Assembly: GCA_002917075.1 (NCBI GenBank)
Contig: NTMA01000053.1
Location: 1 to 64,000 of the forward strand
Direction: 5' to 3'
From: Hawksworthiomyces lignivorus
Taxonomy: Eukaryota > Ascomycota > Sordariomycetes > Ophiostomatales > Ophiostomataceae
DNA: 64,000 nt
Positions 44,147-55,937 of this stretch are shown piece after piece. Numbering within the stretch: position 1 is the first letter of the stretch; the number at the start of each line of letters is the position of its first letter. The position numbers and the translations under genes are program-made. A model generated the notes under the pieces. The model made no database searches and was not told where the DNA came from. It saw nothing but the letters and a program-made list of their open reading frames with translations.

Positions 44147-45873
44147 ATGGCATCCCCAGCAGCTTCTGATGGTTCCGCGGCCCCTGTGGTCCCTGCGCCT
44201 GCTGCGCCCGACGCGCATCCTGCGCTGTTCCCCATAGACCGGAAGGTGACCCTGCAGGGCCTGGGCGCGCACCTCGACACGTTTGTGGACGTCTTTGCTG
44301 GCAAGGAGCTGAAGCGCCTGCGCAGCGCAAACCCGTACCTCAACGAGCTCCTGTCCGCCGATGCGGCGCCGCCGGAGCGGCGCCTCGCGCAGCTGCGCAC
44401 CGCCTTCTATGCGGACGGCAATCTCATGCTGGCGACGCTGCAGCGGCTGCTGACGGCCGTGCGCTTCTCGGCCATCGGCGCCGACCTGGCCGGCGCGGTC
44501 GGGTACGGGCCGCTGTTCCTGGCGCTGCTGGACGCCGCCGCCCAGAAGAAGAGGGACAAGCGCGAAGCCGAGTCGGCGCCGGCCGAGCCAGACGCCACCC
44601 CCTTCAGCCCGCGCGACAACTATAACGCTGCGGTGCGCCTTGCGGGCGTGGCCGACGCCGAGCTGCTGAGCGAGCTGCAGGAGGCCGTCGACGAGAAGAC
44701 GATTGGCCGCTCCGAGAAGTGGCGCACCATCTACTACCACGACGGCCACGCCAGCGGATGGCGCTACGAGGCGTAGGCGGCCCCGGCTCTCTGTTGCTTG
44801 CTGCTATTTCTTTTTCTTTGCTTTTGTTTTTTTGAGGGGCATGGTTCCTTTTTTGACCTCCGCGGCTGACGTGTTCCCTTTTTTGCTGCAGGCGCGACAA
44901 TTTCCAGGAGGACGAGGTGGCCGCGGTGCTCACGGCGACGTACGAGGCGCTGGACGGCAAGACGCTCGACGGCGTGGCGGTGCCGCTGCTGGACAAGTGG
45001 ATCCCGTTTGTGCGCGACCTCGACGCCCTGTGCTACAACGGCGCGCGGCACGTCGACCAGGCGATGCGGGGCAGCTTCGACGTCCACCAGAGCCAGGCGC
45101 TCGCCAACGTGCAGCGCAACCTGGCGGACCTCTGCTTGCTCGTGGGCGCCGAGGTCGCGCCGCACCGCGCGCGCCAGTACGTGCCGGCGCTGCGCGCGTC
45201 CATCGACCAGCGCAGCGGCGCGCTCGTCGCCATGCAGCACGTCGTCCAGAGCCAGGCGGCCACCATCCAGAACCAGAAGCAGACCATCACCGCCCTCGCG
45301 TTCCGCCACCTCCTCGAGCAGCTCCCGCCGCCCACCGCCATCGCCGGCGCCGACCCCGACCGCTGGCCCCGCTACACCGCCACCGACCGCTGGAAGACGT
45401 GCTTTGGCGCGGCCGCGCGCGAGGCGCTGCGGGCCAGCAAGGCCGCCGGCGGCGCCCACCCGCTCGACGTCCTCTTCCAGAAGCAGTACGCCGGCGCGTG
45501 GGAGACAGGCAGGAGAAAGGCCGCGAACAAGGCCAAAGAGGAGGCCGACAAGCTGAGTAAGAAGGCTGGCAAAGCAGCCGCCGCCGCAAGCGCCAGCATG
45601 TCCATCTCGGTCAAAGACGAAGACGTGGAGGACTTGGCCGTCGAGGCGCTCCTGAACACGCAGATCGGCCGCCGCGCTCTCGACATGTACGGGACCCTGA
45701 GCTTCGGGATCCACGGCTACCGGGGCTCCAATTTCATCGTGGATCCCAACACCTTTACGCCCCTCGACAGCAGGATCCTCGAAGCACTGGCCCCTGACAG
45801 CAGGAACGTCAAGGACGACGCAACCGTGGACTGGAGCGCAGAGCGTGAAAGATTTGGCATCCCCGACAAATGA
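44147..45873 (+). CDS. unrecognised helical protein, two exons
   Basis: Exons are 44147-44772 and 44892-45873 (1608 nt, 535 residues). The 119-nt intron ends in a good TTTTTTGCTGCAG acceptor. I do not recognise the family. The N-terminal 30 residues are Ala/Pro-rich. The rest is largely alpha-helical with many Ala and Leu, including ALANVQRNLADLCLLVGAEV and an Ala/Lys-rich helix near residue 410-430 (KAKEEADKLSKKAGKAAAAA). There is no signal peptide or membrane segment. If the intron is retained, translation stops two codons in, giving a 209-residue form. GC is high and codon use is uniform across both exons, so this is a real conserved-looking gene; function unknown. Confidence 0.7.
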
Positions 45874-46771
45874 AGTTAACCAGTGCTAATAGGCGTTCAG
45901 AAGCATGTAGCGTTCCTACATCTTTCGGCGTTGCTTTTGTATCTACTCTTACTTCGACGCAGTTTATTGTTCCGTACAAGCGTTCGTACGATACCCAGCT
46001 GGACGTCGCTTTACAAGGGTCTGGCTCAAAGGCAGCAGAGCCATTCGTAGACTAAGTTCAAGTCATCGCATCACCTGGATTTGTTTGATATTGTTTTGTC
46101 ATTCTTCTCGACAGAGCTGCTATCAGCCCATCTAGGGGCGGTGCGCACAAACAAAAAAGAAAATGGTTCAATTCCAGCCGTCCTTCCTCCCTCCCTTCCA
46201 CCCCTAATAAAACAAAACACAACGCCATCTTTTGAGAACTGGACCAAGAAGGTGGTACACGGAGAATAGGAAAAGAGAAATGACGAGACGAGACAAAATA
46301 AGAAAAGAAAGAGAGATGATACGTTCCATGAGCTGCAGGTTCTGTCTGCTCAGCTACCCACCCAATACGCGTCCTCTTAGAGGAGCTACTGCCTGTCTTC
46401 CTCCAAAAAAATACGTACAAAAGAAGTGAACGGAAAGGACGAAAAAGAAGAAGAAGAAAATATTGTCTGCGTAGACACTGTTGGTATGCCGTTTCATTGT
46501 TCGTCTCTCGTCATGCATGAGACGCAGAAAAAGAAACAAGAAACATTAAACGGAGAGATTGAAATAAAGAGAGAAGGATTCAATAATGATTGATGCTCCA
46601 TTCGTCGTTGATCGTGTGGTGCTGTGTGGTATAACTTGATAACTTGATCGACCGTCTGATGCGTTACGCGATGAAAAGAGCCGTTTCTTCGTTCTTCGTA
46701 AATAGAAAAAGAAAAACGGAAACAGAGAAAGGAGAAAACCAAGGATCTAAACCAGAAGAGTCAAGCATGAT
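45874..46771. other. intergenic between convergent genes
   Basis: About 900 bases with both 3' ends. Purine-rich (GAAAAGAAAG-type) on the plus strand from about 46250 to 46740. No gene seen. Confidence 0.5.
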
Positions 46772-49365
46772 CTAAAAGGCGTCCTCGTCCGTCCACTCGC
46801 TTCCCGACACGATGCGGTTGCCTTCCGCGTCCATCATCACATGGCCAGCATATGAGGACGAGGACGGCGGAATCCCGCGCATGCGCTTGGCCATGCTCGA
46901 AGTAGGCCGGTTGTGCCCGTTATCCGGTGTCATCCGCTTGCCGCGAGCGGCGCGCATCTTGGCGTAGTACGCCTCGGACGCATCCGGCTCGGGTTCCGAG
47001 TTGTCATCGTACGTCTCCCAGTTCTCCGACCCGGACACGGTTGTAGATGTGTTGGATATGTGCCGCACAGAGCCAGCTTGGTGCTGCTGCAGCTGCCGGT
47101 ACTGCTGGGACGAGTACGACTGCTGGGCCTGCTGCCGCGTCATGCCGCCGCCACAGCTGACTTCTGAAGACGCTGGCCGGTTGCTGTAGAGCGACTGCTG
47201 CGACTGCTGCGAATTCGGCCGCAGGTTCTGGGCCTGGCTGCCGTGGCTCCCATGGCTGTGCTCCTCATACGGATCGTCGTAGCGGTCATCGTAGCGGTCA
47301 TCGTACACGTCTTCGGGGTCGACGTGGCGCATGTTGATGCTCGAGCCCAGGTTGGTGCCGCGATAGGGGTTGGCTGGCGTCTCCAGCTCGGGTACGCGAA
47401 TGAGCTCGCGCATCTTTGGTGGCGGGGCACGCATCAACACTGGTGCCGCCCGCAGCATGCCGGCACCTCCGTTTGAGGTGGCGCTCGGTGCCTCGGCGAC
47501 ACAGCGCTGATCGACGACGGCCCGCGGCCGCTCGGGCGAGTTGGTGCCGTGCTTCAGAGTTCCCAGCGGTGCCCGCGCCCCAGTTGCAGCAGGTATGCGC
47601 GACGGGCTCATCTTACCGTTGGCGGTGGGGATGCCGCCACGCTTGGCCGTGCTGTTAGCCGCCATGGATGCGGTAGGTGTCTTGGCACCCGCTCTCGATG
47701 GTATGTTCCTCGCCGTAGGAGCAGCACCGCTAGCCATAGCAGCACCTGGCGTCCGCTTCGTCGCACTCTTGGCAGCAGACGCCGGTGGGCCGGCAGGGGT
47801 CTTGGAACGCGGTCCCGGAGCGGGCCCAGGGGCCTTCTTGTCTCCGTAGACCGTGTCCAGGTAGCGCTCGCCGTGCACTAGGAAGGGACGTCCGTATTCG
47901 TCCTCCCAGGCCTCGAGCGCTTTGCGCAGCTCGGCTGTCACTTTTGGCAGCTCTTTAGCAATCCGCTTACGCGACTTTTCTTCACGCAGTAGCTTGCCTG
48001 GGTCGCGCTTCTCGCCCTTTTGGCCGCGCATCATCAGACGCGAGGCGTCTTGGCTCGACGCCGCCAGTTCGTCGCGCTCGCGGATCAGCCCCTGGTGCTT
48101 GTCTACCATGGCCAGCGTCGGCGCCCGCTGCTCTCGAAGCGCCTCCAGGCGAGCAATTTCGCGCTCGTGCGCTTCCAGTAAGGCGTCGCTGTAAACATCG
48201 GAAAAGGCCGGGGTAAACTCGAGCATCTCGTCTTCTGACAAGTAGAGCACGTCCCAGAGCTCCTGCAACCGGCACCGTGCGTCCTCGACAAAGGCCGGCA
48301 GGTTCTGTCTCTTGAGCTCGTTGAGCCGTGCTAGCTCGTCCTCGAACTCGTTGATCTGACGAATACCGCAGCCGCGGTTGCCGTTGAGAAACGCCTTTTG
48401 CTCGTGCTCCTCCACTCCAAGCTTGCTCCAGAGCATCTCCACGGCCGCCTTAAGGTCTTTGAGCCTCTTCTCCCGCGCCTTCTTCTCTTCGGCCAGCTTG
48501 TCACGCCGGCTGCGGAGCCGTGCAATGTCATCCTCATGGAGACCTAGCTGCTCGGGCGAGTCACGGTAGTGCTTGACAATGGCCGCATCAGTCTGTGCTT
48601 GAGGCGTGCCGAGCTCGGCCCATAGCTGGATGATGTGCTCTGATAGTGCCTTGACCGTACCCACTCGTCGAGTGTACTCTTCGTAGACTCTGGTGAACTC
48701 GGTGTCGAGTTTGTCGACGTAGGACGGGGAGAGATCGAAGTTGATGGGAATCGACTGGTTGGGGCCCGTAGGTGGCAGTGCAATGCGGACAAAGGAGCTC
48801 TCGAGATGTGACGAGTATGATTCGAGAGCATCAACAAGTTCTGCAACATGTTAGGACAACCGGCTCTCTACCGCATATGAATGCATACATATGTACAGGC
48901 TTCGTATGTGAGTCTCCTGTTCGGCACAACTTACTTCGGACTTGCTCGAATCGCTCTCGGTGGATCTTGCTGATCTGCATGTGCTTCTCTTTCAGCACTT
49001 GCAGGCAGCGCGTTAGTGGATAGGTGACCTTCAGGTCCTCGTCCGCCTCGTAGTCGCGACGGGAACGAGAATCGTCAAGAGAGGCCTCCATCTGCCGAAT
49101 GGCACTTATCGTCTGTTGTGCCTCATCTAGCAGGTTCTTCTTCTCCGTAGTCACCAGCCGCACCTGGTTGTGCAGCGCTTCAGAGAGAGCATTGAAGAGC
49201 TAGAACGTCAGCATAGCCTTGGAATAAGAGGTGACAAAGTTAGCCAAGGCTTACCTCTTCCTCTCGAGTTTCTCGTTCATGGTTTGATACGCCAATCTCG
49301 TCAAACAGGCCGTGAAGCTGGCCAATAATAGCATTGACCTGCTGAGAGAGATAACTAGCATCCAT
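46772..49365 (-). CDS. ase1: Ase1/PRC1/MAP65 microtubule-bundling protein
   Basis: Cross-links antiparallel microtubules in the spindle midzone. Exons are 49365-49255, 49199-48935 and 48840-46772 (2445 nt, 814 residues). The N-terminus (MDASYLSQQVNAIIGQLHGL) matches the dimerisation rod of the family. Long helical segments run through residues about 1-430, including VTTEKKNLLDEAQQTI and ISKIHRERFEQVR. The conserved microtubule-binding block follows (LREEKSRKRIAKELPK, then EDEYGRPFLVHGERYL at about residue 400-420). The C-terminal 380 residues are Ser/Pro/Ala-rich with SPER and SPSRIP sites that could be CDK targets, plus a small RYDD tandem repeat encoded near 47275-47305. Length fits fungal Ase1. 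The start is the only ATG that puts all three exons in frame. Confidence 0.93.
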
Positions 49366-50492
49366 AGTTTTGGTTGTGTATGTATGTTTAGGAGTTCGTG
49401 ACCCGAATAGAATAAATATATGATATATCGATCAGCCACTTCTGTTCTTGTCCAGACACGAAAGACAAGAGAAGCAGGCTCATCGAAGAAGCAGAAATAT
49501 CGAGAAGAGAGGAGTAATCAGTGAAGCCGGATACGGCACTCCCTGCCAGAACAGAGCATCTCAGAGGGAGAGGACACCGGAGGAGCAGGGAGATAAGAGG
49601 AGGAAAGTCGAGATAGAAGACGCTTAAGAGGTTGAAGAGAAGAAAAAGGAAAGACGAAAGGAAGAAGAATGAACGACAAACGATGTTCCTCTTTGAGAAC
49701 TGTAAAGTGTCGCAGAAGGGTGTGTGGGAACAATAACAGATCTTTTAAGAAAAGGGTAGAGAAGGAGGGGGGGAGAGAAGGTAAATGAACCGGTGGACGT
49801 AAAGATTGGCAGGCTGTGCGCGCCGTTGTAGAAGAGAGATGTGAGAGATGGGATACACGGTCAACGAGTATGTCGTAGTGGCAGCCGGCGGCGTGGGTGA
49901 GAGATGGCGGATGAGTGGGTAAGCCCATAGAAAGGTAAGACGTTGATTTGTTTATCGAGATTGAGTGCAGCGAGAGGCGTCTCCCCAGCAACCCTTTGAT
50001 GACTCAGCCAAGCGGCACGGTAATTCGCGGTAGAAAGTCGGGGAAGAGTCACGTGCATGTTTCAGCATGTTTACTTTTTGCATCTCGGGTCCTGCCGTTT
50101 GCTTATTCCGTTGTACAGAGTAATAACACTGCTAATTACATACTACACAGTTACTCGCATACTCTACCGCGTCTCATCGTCCACCGCAGTCGTATCGCTC
50201 CCGTCCATACATCCTTGCATCTAATTTAAACTCTCAAACACCACCCTGTTCCATTTGCTTGCACGTCTTTTCTCTTTCATCTTGGCTTTGCAATATGAGC
50301 ATCATATTTGATTGGTTTGCTCTTCATATGTATATACATAGGTTCTGGAACCCTATTCCATTCCGTGACCATTTCGGACTCGTGAATAACTACCAGTTGT
50401 GTCCCTTTTCAAATCTGGCCTGACTCGTGCCGCTCAGACCCTTTCCTCTTTCTTTTTCTCTTCTTCTTTTGGAGGGCTTTTTCTATTATTAT
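49366..50492. other. intergenic, ase1 promoter side
   Basis: About 1.1 kb. From 49440 to about 49860 the plus strand is strongly purine-rich (so CT-rich ahead of ase1 on its own strand), a common feature of fungal promoters and leaders. An overlapping minus-strand frame of 157 codons is low-complexity Ser/Leu/Pro and not supported. Confidence 0.5.
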
Positions 50493-51537
50493 TTACAAGT
50501 CGAAGAACGCCATATCGTCTGCGCCGCGTATAGGTATATTGTGCCCTAAGCCGTGCGCGTAGACGCCGATGAGCTTGCCGTCGCCCCAGGTGAAGGTCGT
50601 ATAGCCGCTCTGCGGCGTGTCGGCCTTGGTGCTCTGTGGCGCGTCAGGATCGAAACCGAACACGCCGCACCACTGCTTGATTGTCTCGTTGTAGTTGGCC
50701 GGGTACAGCGTCGTGTCCGCGCTGCCGTGGTAGATTTGCATCTTGGGCCGCGTCCCATTATACCCAGGGTACATGTCGGTGGCCGTCTGGGGAGGAAAAA
50801 GGTTTGAAAAATGTCAGCTGTTTCTGGTATGGCGCATACGAAGAAAAAATATTCCAGGCGGCAGATAGAGATGTCCTCTTTCTTTCTCATACCTTTGCCC
50901 ACAGCTGCGGCGTCCCGTGCGCCTGGCCGTTGGCGCACGAATTGTTCCAGGCGTCGGCGCCGCCGCCCTGGCTGTAGAAGCAGCCCGCCGGCACGCCCGA
51001 GTACGCGATGCCGGCGGCGAACATCTCCGGGTACGCGGCGGCCATGACGTTGGTCATCATGGCGCCGGACGACGTGCCCGTCACGAACACCTTGGCCGCG
51101 TCGCCCTTGTACTTTTGCAGCGTGTACGTCACCATGTTGGCGATGGAGCTGGTGTCGCCGCCGCCGTCGTGCGTCAGCGCCGCCCGCGAGCTGACGTCCC
51201 AGCACGTCGGGTGGGAGTATGGCGTCTCCGGGTAGATCACCACGAAGCCCTTCTGGTCCGCCAGCTGCGCGTACGGCGACCCGCTGTAGTACTTCTGCGC
51301 CGAGCCGCCGCAGTAGTGCAAGGCTACGATGACCGGCGGGCTCGCCGCCAGCTTGTCGGGCACGTAGATGTACATCCTGGTCTTGGACTTGTTCTCGCCA
51401 AAGTCGGTGACCTGCGTCAGGTCCCGCGTGGCCCGCCGGAGCGGCGCCGCGGGCGTCATCAAGTCGTCAAACACGGGCAAGGCCGCAACCGCAGCCGCGC
51501 TGGCCAGCGCTGCCAGCGCCGTCCTGGAGAATTTCAT
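50493..51537 (-). CDS. secreted CE1-family esterase (acetylxylan/feruloyl esterase-like)
   Basis: Exons are 51537-50893 and 50786-50493 (939 nt, 312 residues). An N-terminal signal peptide (about residues 1-19, hydrophobic Ala-rich core) is followed by a short propeptide ending in LRRAT. The esterase domain of the PHB-depolymerase/CE1 type shows VALHYCGGSAQKYY near 71-84, the nucleophile elbow G-T-S156-S-G, SHPTCWDVSS with a conserved Trp, and the closing triad region HGSADTTLYP and GLGHNIP (Asp and His). Family members deacetylate xylan or release ferulate outside the cell. There is no carbohydrate-binding module. The start ATG is chosen over an upstream non-ATG frame because it opens the signal peptide. 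Confidence 0.9.
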
Positions 51538-52665
51538 GAGGTCTAACACTAACAAAGCACAAATTCTTCAATTGGCCAACGTAGACAAGACTTGGAGCTT
51601 GCCAAGCAAGAACCGAAGTCGTAGTGGGAGGGAAAGCCGTTTTCTTTTTATTACAAGAATAACAAATTATTTTCGGGGATGATACCAGTTTTATCTGTTT
51701 TTCCAGAGCCATCCTCGGTTCCTCTATCAGATAAAACCGGTCCAAAGGTACAATCAAGAACGGTTTGTAGCGAGCGAGCAGCATGTGCCATTCACCTATC
51801 TATCAGATCTATTGTCTACATGGGGTACGAGCAGAAATGAGAATTTACCCGGACATGGTGATTCCTCTCGGGCGACTGTTTTTGTTCCCTCTGTACTGCA
51901 CAACCAAGTCACAGAGCATTTATGCGTCCTAAGTGGCAGCTTATATTTTGCACAATAGCATATCCTTCAAACTTTCAACAGCGAATTACGACAATGTACG
52001 CACAAGTAGAAATGTGAAAGAAAAAAAAATCATTGAGAGACTTGCTTTTCTCTTTGAAGCCCATTAGATGCAATCTAGATAAATCGGCGCGCTGGAAATT
52101 CCCTGGAGGAATTCTCGACAGGCTTTCCACCACTCACAGGTAGTTGATGTTTGGCCCCGGAAACTCGGCTCCTCACGCATACCACCGCCTTTTTTTACCC
52201 GACGCAGCATTGCCCTTCCCTTGGAGCGGGCGACAATGAACAGCACGCTGGGGTGCACACGCCAGTACGGCGACACTGGGACTGCAGCTCGGACTGCGGG
52301 TTCTCTACTAGTTGTCCGAGCTGTTAGTTGGCGCTCTCAGCAACGGCGAGATGTGTCGTCCCCTCTACTCGGCCGCAGCCTGAGTACCCCCGGAGCCGGC
52401 ACACGACACCTTGGTATATCACTCGAGCAAAGTGCAAATCTCCAGAATCAACTGCTCCAGGTGATCGCGGGCCGCCGCCGACAGCAAGAGTTCCATTATT
52501 TTCTACGCCCAGCAGGATCATTCATGTTGTAGGATTATCTGATCATGCTTTGGGTTTTTCCTTCAAAATGAGCTTCATGTTTCACGAATTTTTTTTTTTT
52601 TTTTTTTAAAAAAAAGATTACATTAGTCTTAATTAAAAGAAGAGTATTTTACTTTCCTTGTGGAA
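51538..52665. other. intergenic, with a T19/A8 tract
   Basis: About 1.1 kb between the esterase promoter and the 3' end of the next gene. It includes T19 followed directly by A8 at 52589-52615, which could fold as a hairpin. Frames of about 100 codons at 52221-52609 show no domain. Confidence 0.5.
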
Positions 52666-54613
52666 TTAATCCTCATCATCGATCACCGCCATAACAACAT
52701 TAAGCATGTCAAACCAGACCTTGAGCGTCCCTTTCAATGGCATGCAGGAATTCCCTTCCTCTCCGGCAGGATGCTGATGGGCGCCGTGCCCAAACGCAAC
52801 AGTCGGCAAGCGGATAGCACCTCTCGAGTCGTATACGAATTCATGATTCCGAAGTAAAATGCAAGTCGGCGATATGTACTCCTTGCTTCGGTCAACATAC
52901 AGGCGACACTGGCCAACTGTCCGGAGCCCGCCGTTCTCGTACCGAAACATAATACCTAGGCAGAGCTTCTTGAAAGGCTCGTAAAATACGAGAACACTGC
53001 TAATCATTTCGAGAGGTGCAGCCGAAAAATACACCATGTCGTCCATTGGCGATACTGAAGGGGGTCGCGGCTCCAGGGACGGGGCTGCAAAAGGCTGCTG
53101 CTCCCCTGGCGCGTCGGGCAGGCAGGTGCCAATGAAAAACCGGCCAATATCCCACGCCTCCCCATAAATGAACGAGAACCGAGGGCCGGATCCGAGAAGT
53201 TTATCGCTGTCGGCGGAGTGACGGGGTGGCCCGATCACAATCTCCCCAGCTAACCGAGTGCGTACCTGCTCAAGCATTAGACAAAGAAGAGGAACAAGAG
53301 CTGCGCTGTCCGCTATGCTTACTAAAATACAATAGGTGTATCTCGATGCGGCTACTCCGAGAGCGAGAATCGTATCTTCTCTCGCTATGGGTAGATAGAG
53401 CCATAGAGCGAATTTTCCCTGGTCGCTAGGAAGACACTTGTGAGCGTCCGAGGCGCATGGATTTTCTTGGTCATGAATATGAAGTCCAAGCGGCCGGCCG
53501 CTAGCATAAAAAAAAGTGATGCCAAATGCTTTGGAAAGGTCGGCCTTCCATAAACGACAATATCCCATTGGCAGAGGGTGAAATGAAAGGCTCGCAGGCT
53601 CTGGAGGCTCAGGAACATTCCAGACACGCAGCTTAGCTCGCGTTTTCCCTGATAGCTGCAGCCTTGCACGGCCATGCTTGCATGGGTCAGATCTCACAGT
53701 CGTAGCAAGGCTATATGGAGGTAATGAACACACCATCACAATCAAGTTCGTGTCCGCAAAACAGGAATCTTCCTCGACGATGTAGACCTGGGAGTTGTTT
53801 GCCGCACCGCGGCTATCAGGCCTTACGGCAAGACGCTCAATTTTCCTGAGGCCATCTGAGTCGATCGTCATGCGGACCACCGATCCGCAATCTGCCGAGA
53901 CCCCCGTGACGGGCTCTTGTCCACGATCCCAAGAGACAATAGCGGAAATGGGGAGCAGCACGTCTGGAAGACTCGCAGATAGTGTTGCTGTCGCGTACTC
54001 CGCCAAGGTCATAGCTGTCACAGCGCGCCAGAACGGCAGCGTGGGATTCTGTCCATTAATAACAAGGATGATCTCGGGCGGCAATGAATGGAGGCGGCCC
54101 AAGCCACACATGTGAGCGACCTTTCCTAGAATCTTCCGGTCAAAGTTTCGCCTCGGCTGGAGGCCAAACAGCGGAGCCTTCGGCCAGGGGTTGCGGAGGG
54201 CAGCAATGACCCATAAATATGCTAGCTGTGCGTGCTTCGGGAGAGGGCAGGACCGAGAGAAAATCGCCCAGCAATCATAATGGACAAAGACAAATCCAGG
54301 TGTGCTGGCGCAATCTTTACAGCCCCAAGAGGAACATCGAAAGAAATCATCTCTATGGAAAAAATCGTCTCCTAATATGAAGCCCAATGTCGGCCTGTAA
54401 AATATTAAGGGGCGCGTTTGCTGGACTATGTTGTCCAAATCGTGATAGACTGTTTTCAAGCTGTGTAAGTATCGCAAATACTAAATTTGGTTGTTAACAA
54501 GAAAAAGAAGACAGCATACGTCCTATGCATCTTTCGTCGTCAGATATTGTTTCTGAACATGCCCCACATCTTTGTTTTGGTTGTATATGGTGTGGAAGAC
54601 GGTGCGACGACAT
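52666..54613 (-). CDS. Cys-rich fungal family protein of unknown function (LPPEI-box type)
   Basis: Two exons, 54613-54520 and 54449-52666 (1878 nt, 625 residues). The main exon has no ATG near its 5' end, so I rebuilt a first exon: it starts MSSHRLPHHIQPKQRCGACS, carries C-x2-C and a later Cys, and joins across a 70-nt GTATGC..AACAG intron. The second exon continues with RPLIFYRP, the LGDDFFHRDDFFRC block, WGCKDCASTPGFVFVHYDC, NPWPKAPLFGLQPRRNFDRK and LPPEIILVING, an F-box-like short motif. I know this pattern as a multi-copy family of hypothetical proteins in Sordariomycetes; its function is unknown. The Cys pairs suggest a zinc-binding N-terminal module split by the intron. The N-terminal exon is inferred. 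Confidence 0.65.
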
Positions 54614-54983
54614 CGTGAAGCAGCGATGAGCATGAAGCCGCTGTGCTAGCAAAGCAAAGGGAGGCAACGCGAAATTTCAATGGTGAGACTAAAGGGATTA
54701 TTCCTCTGGTGTCCTTCTTATAAGCAAATGCCATTGGTTAGATCGTGGGGCTCACCTATCCCCATGCATGCACCCTTTAGCAGCTGAGCAGAGCCCCATT
54801 CTGTCCATATCTACGCGATACAATAGTTTTGGAGGAGCAGCGGATGGGTTCATATCAGAAATCTTTGGGGGCGTTAAACTAGGCTATATCGGGACCTAGG
54901 AGGCGTTTCTTTCCTAGCACTGCTTCTCATTATCTATCTCATAATAGAACACAATTTAAGAGCATATAAGATTAATTTTATTG
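54614..54983. other. intergenic
   Basis: About 370 bases, AT-rich, upstream of the Cys-rich family gene. Nothing distinct seen. Confidence 0.5.
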
Positions 54984-55937
54984 TCAGAGAGAGAATAGCT
55001 TCTTGTTAGTTCTGTCGTCGCCCTGCTGAATAACTCGCTGCACAGTCGGGCCCGCGCGCCGAAGTAGAGGTCGCGAAACAGAATTGTTCTTCACCTCGCC
55101 TCCAGCTTGCTGCACGCCAGTGACCATACTACAGCTATTACGCTGGCTTTTGTTATCTACTTGTGCAGCCGTTACTTTCTTTCCTCCTTTTCCATTAACG
55201 TTGCTGCTGCTGCTACTACTTCGCTCTGTTTCTAGCTTGTCATCCCAGTGCACGGCACGTCCGGGCGGCCGCCATCTCCTGGGCGGCGCGGGCTTTGAAA
55301 GTGGAGGCGTCGGCTCTGCTGCTGTTACTATTCTTCTCGTAGCTCCTTCCCTGACGCTCTGCTGTTGCTGCTGCTGCTGCGGAGGGCGTGCCAGCGCCGA
55401 CGGCACTGTGGCCACGATCTGCGGCAGCCGGCTCTGTCGCGCCGGCGGCTGACCGACTGTCACGTCCCTTCGCTTTAGCTTGTCGTCCACCCGCCACTCC
55501 CACCGATGCTTCTCCACGAGGTCGCCGCTCTTGCGCAGCTCCTGGCGCCAGCCTTCCGCGCGGTACCACGCAAGGCGGAAGGGACTGCGCGCGCGGTCGC
55601 TAGTTGGTGCCCGAACCGGGACCCTTGCGGGCCCTGGCAGCCGTGACCTGTTCTTCTCGGCTGCTGAAGTGTCTCCAGTGCCTCTATCGTCGTCCAAGTG
55701 CACCGTCTCCGTCACGCGCACCACGCGTGTGGCAGCTGCCGCGCTGCTCGCCGCTTCTTTAACCGTTGAATGTGTTGTTGTCGATGTTGCCACCTCTGCT
55801 GGGGTGGCAATCGCCTCTGCTTGGGGTTTCCTCTTTATTGTTGTCGTCGTCGTCGTCGTCGTCGTCACCACCGCCGCCGCAGCTGTTGGAGCTTTAGCGG
55901 CGGTGCTGCCTGCCGTCGCCAGCTGACCCGAGCGTGG
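54984..55937 (-). other. 317-codon in-frame open extension behind the TGA of the 1432-residue gene
   Basis: Directly after the TGA at 55938-55940, in the same frame, the sequence stays open for 317 codons to a stop at 54984-54986. Only one ATG occurs, near the C-terminal end, so an independent gene would lack a usable start unless it has an unseen exon. The product would be Ser/Thr/Arg/Pro-rich, with homopolymers of Thr (about 9), Gln (7) and Ser (6), and protein-like charged stretches such as ETVHLDDDRGTGD and EKHRWEWRVDDKLKRRD. It could be a C-terminal extension reached by splicing out the stop (81-nt candidate intron 56003-55923) or by readthrough, a separate gene, or chance openness in GC-rich DNA. 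Confidence 0.4.
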
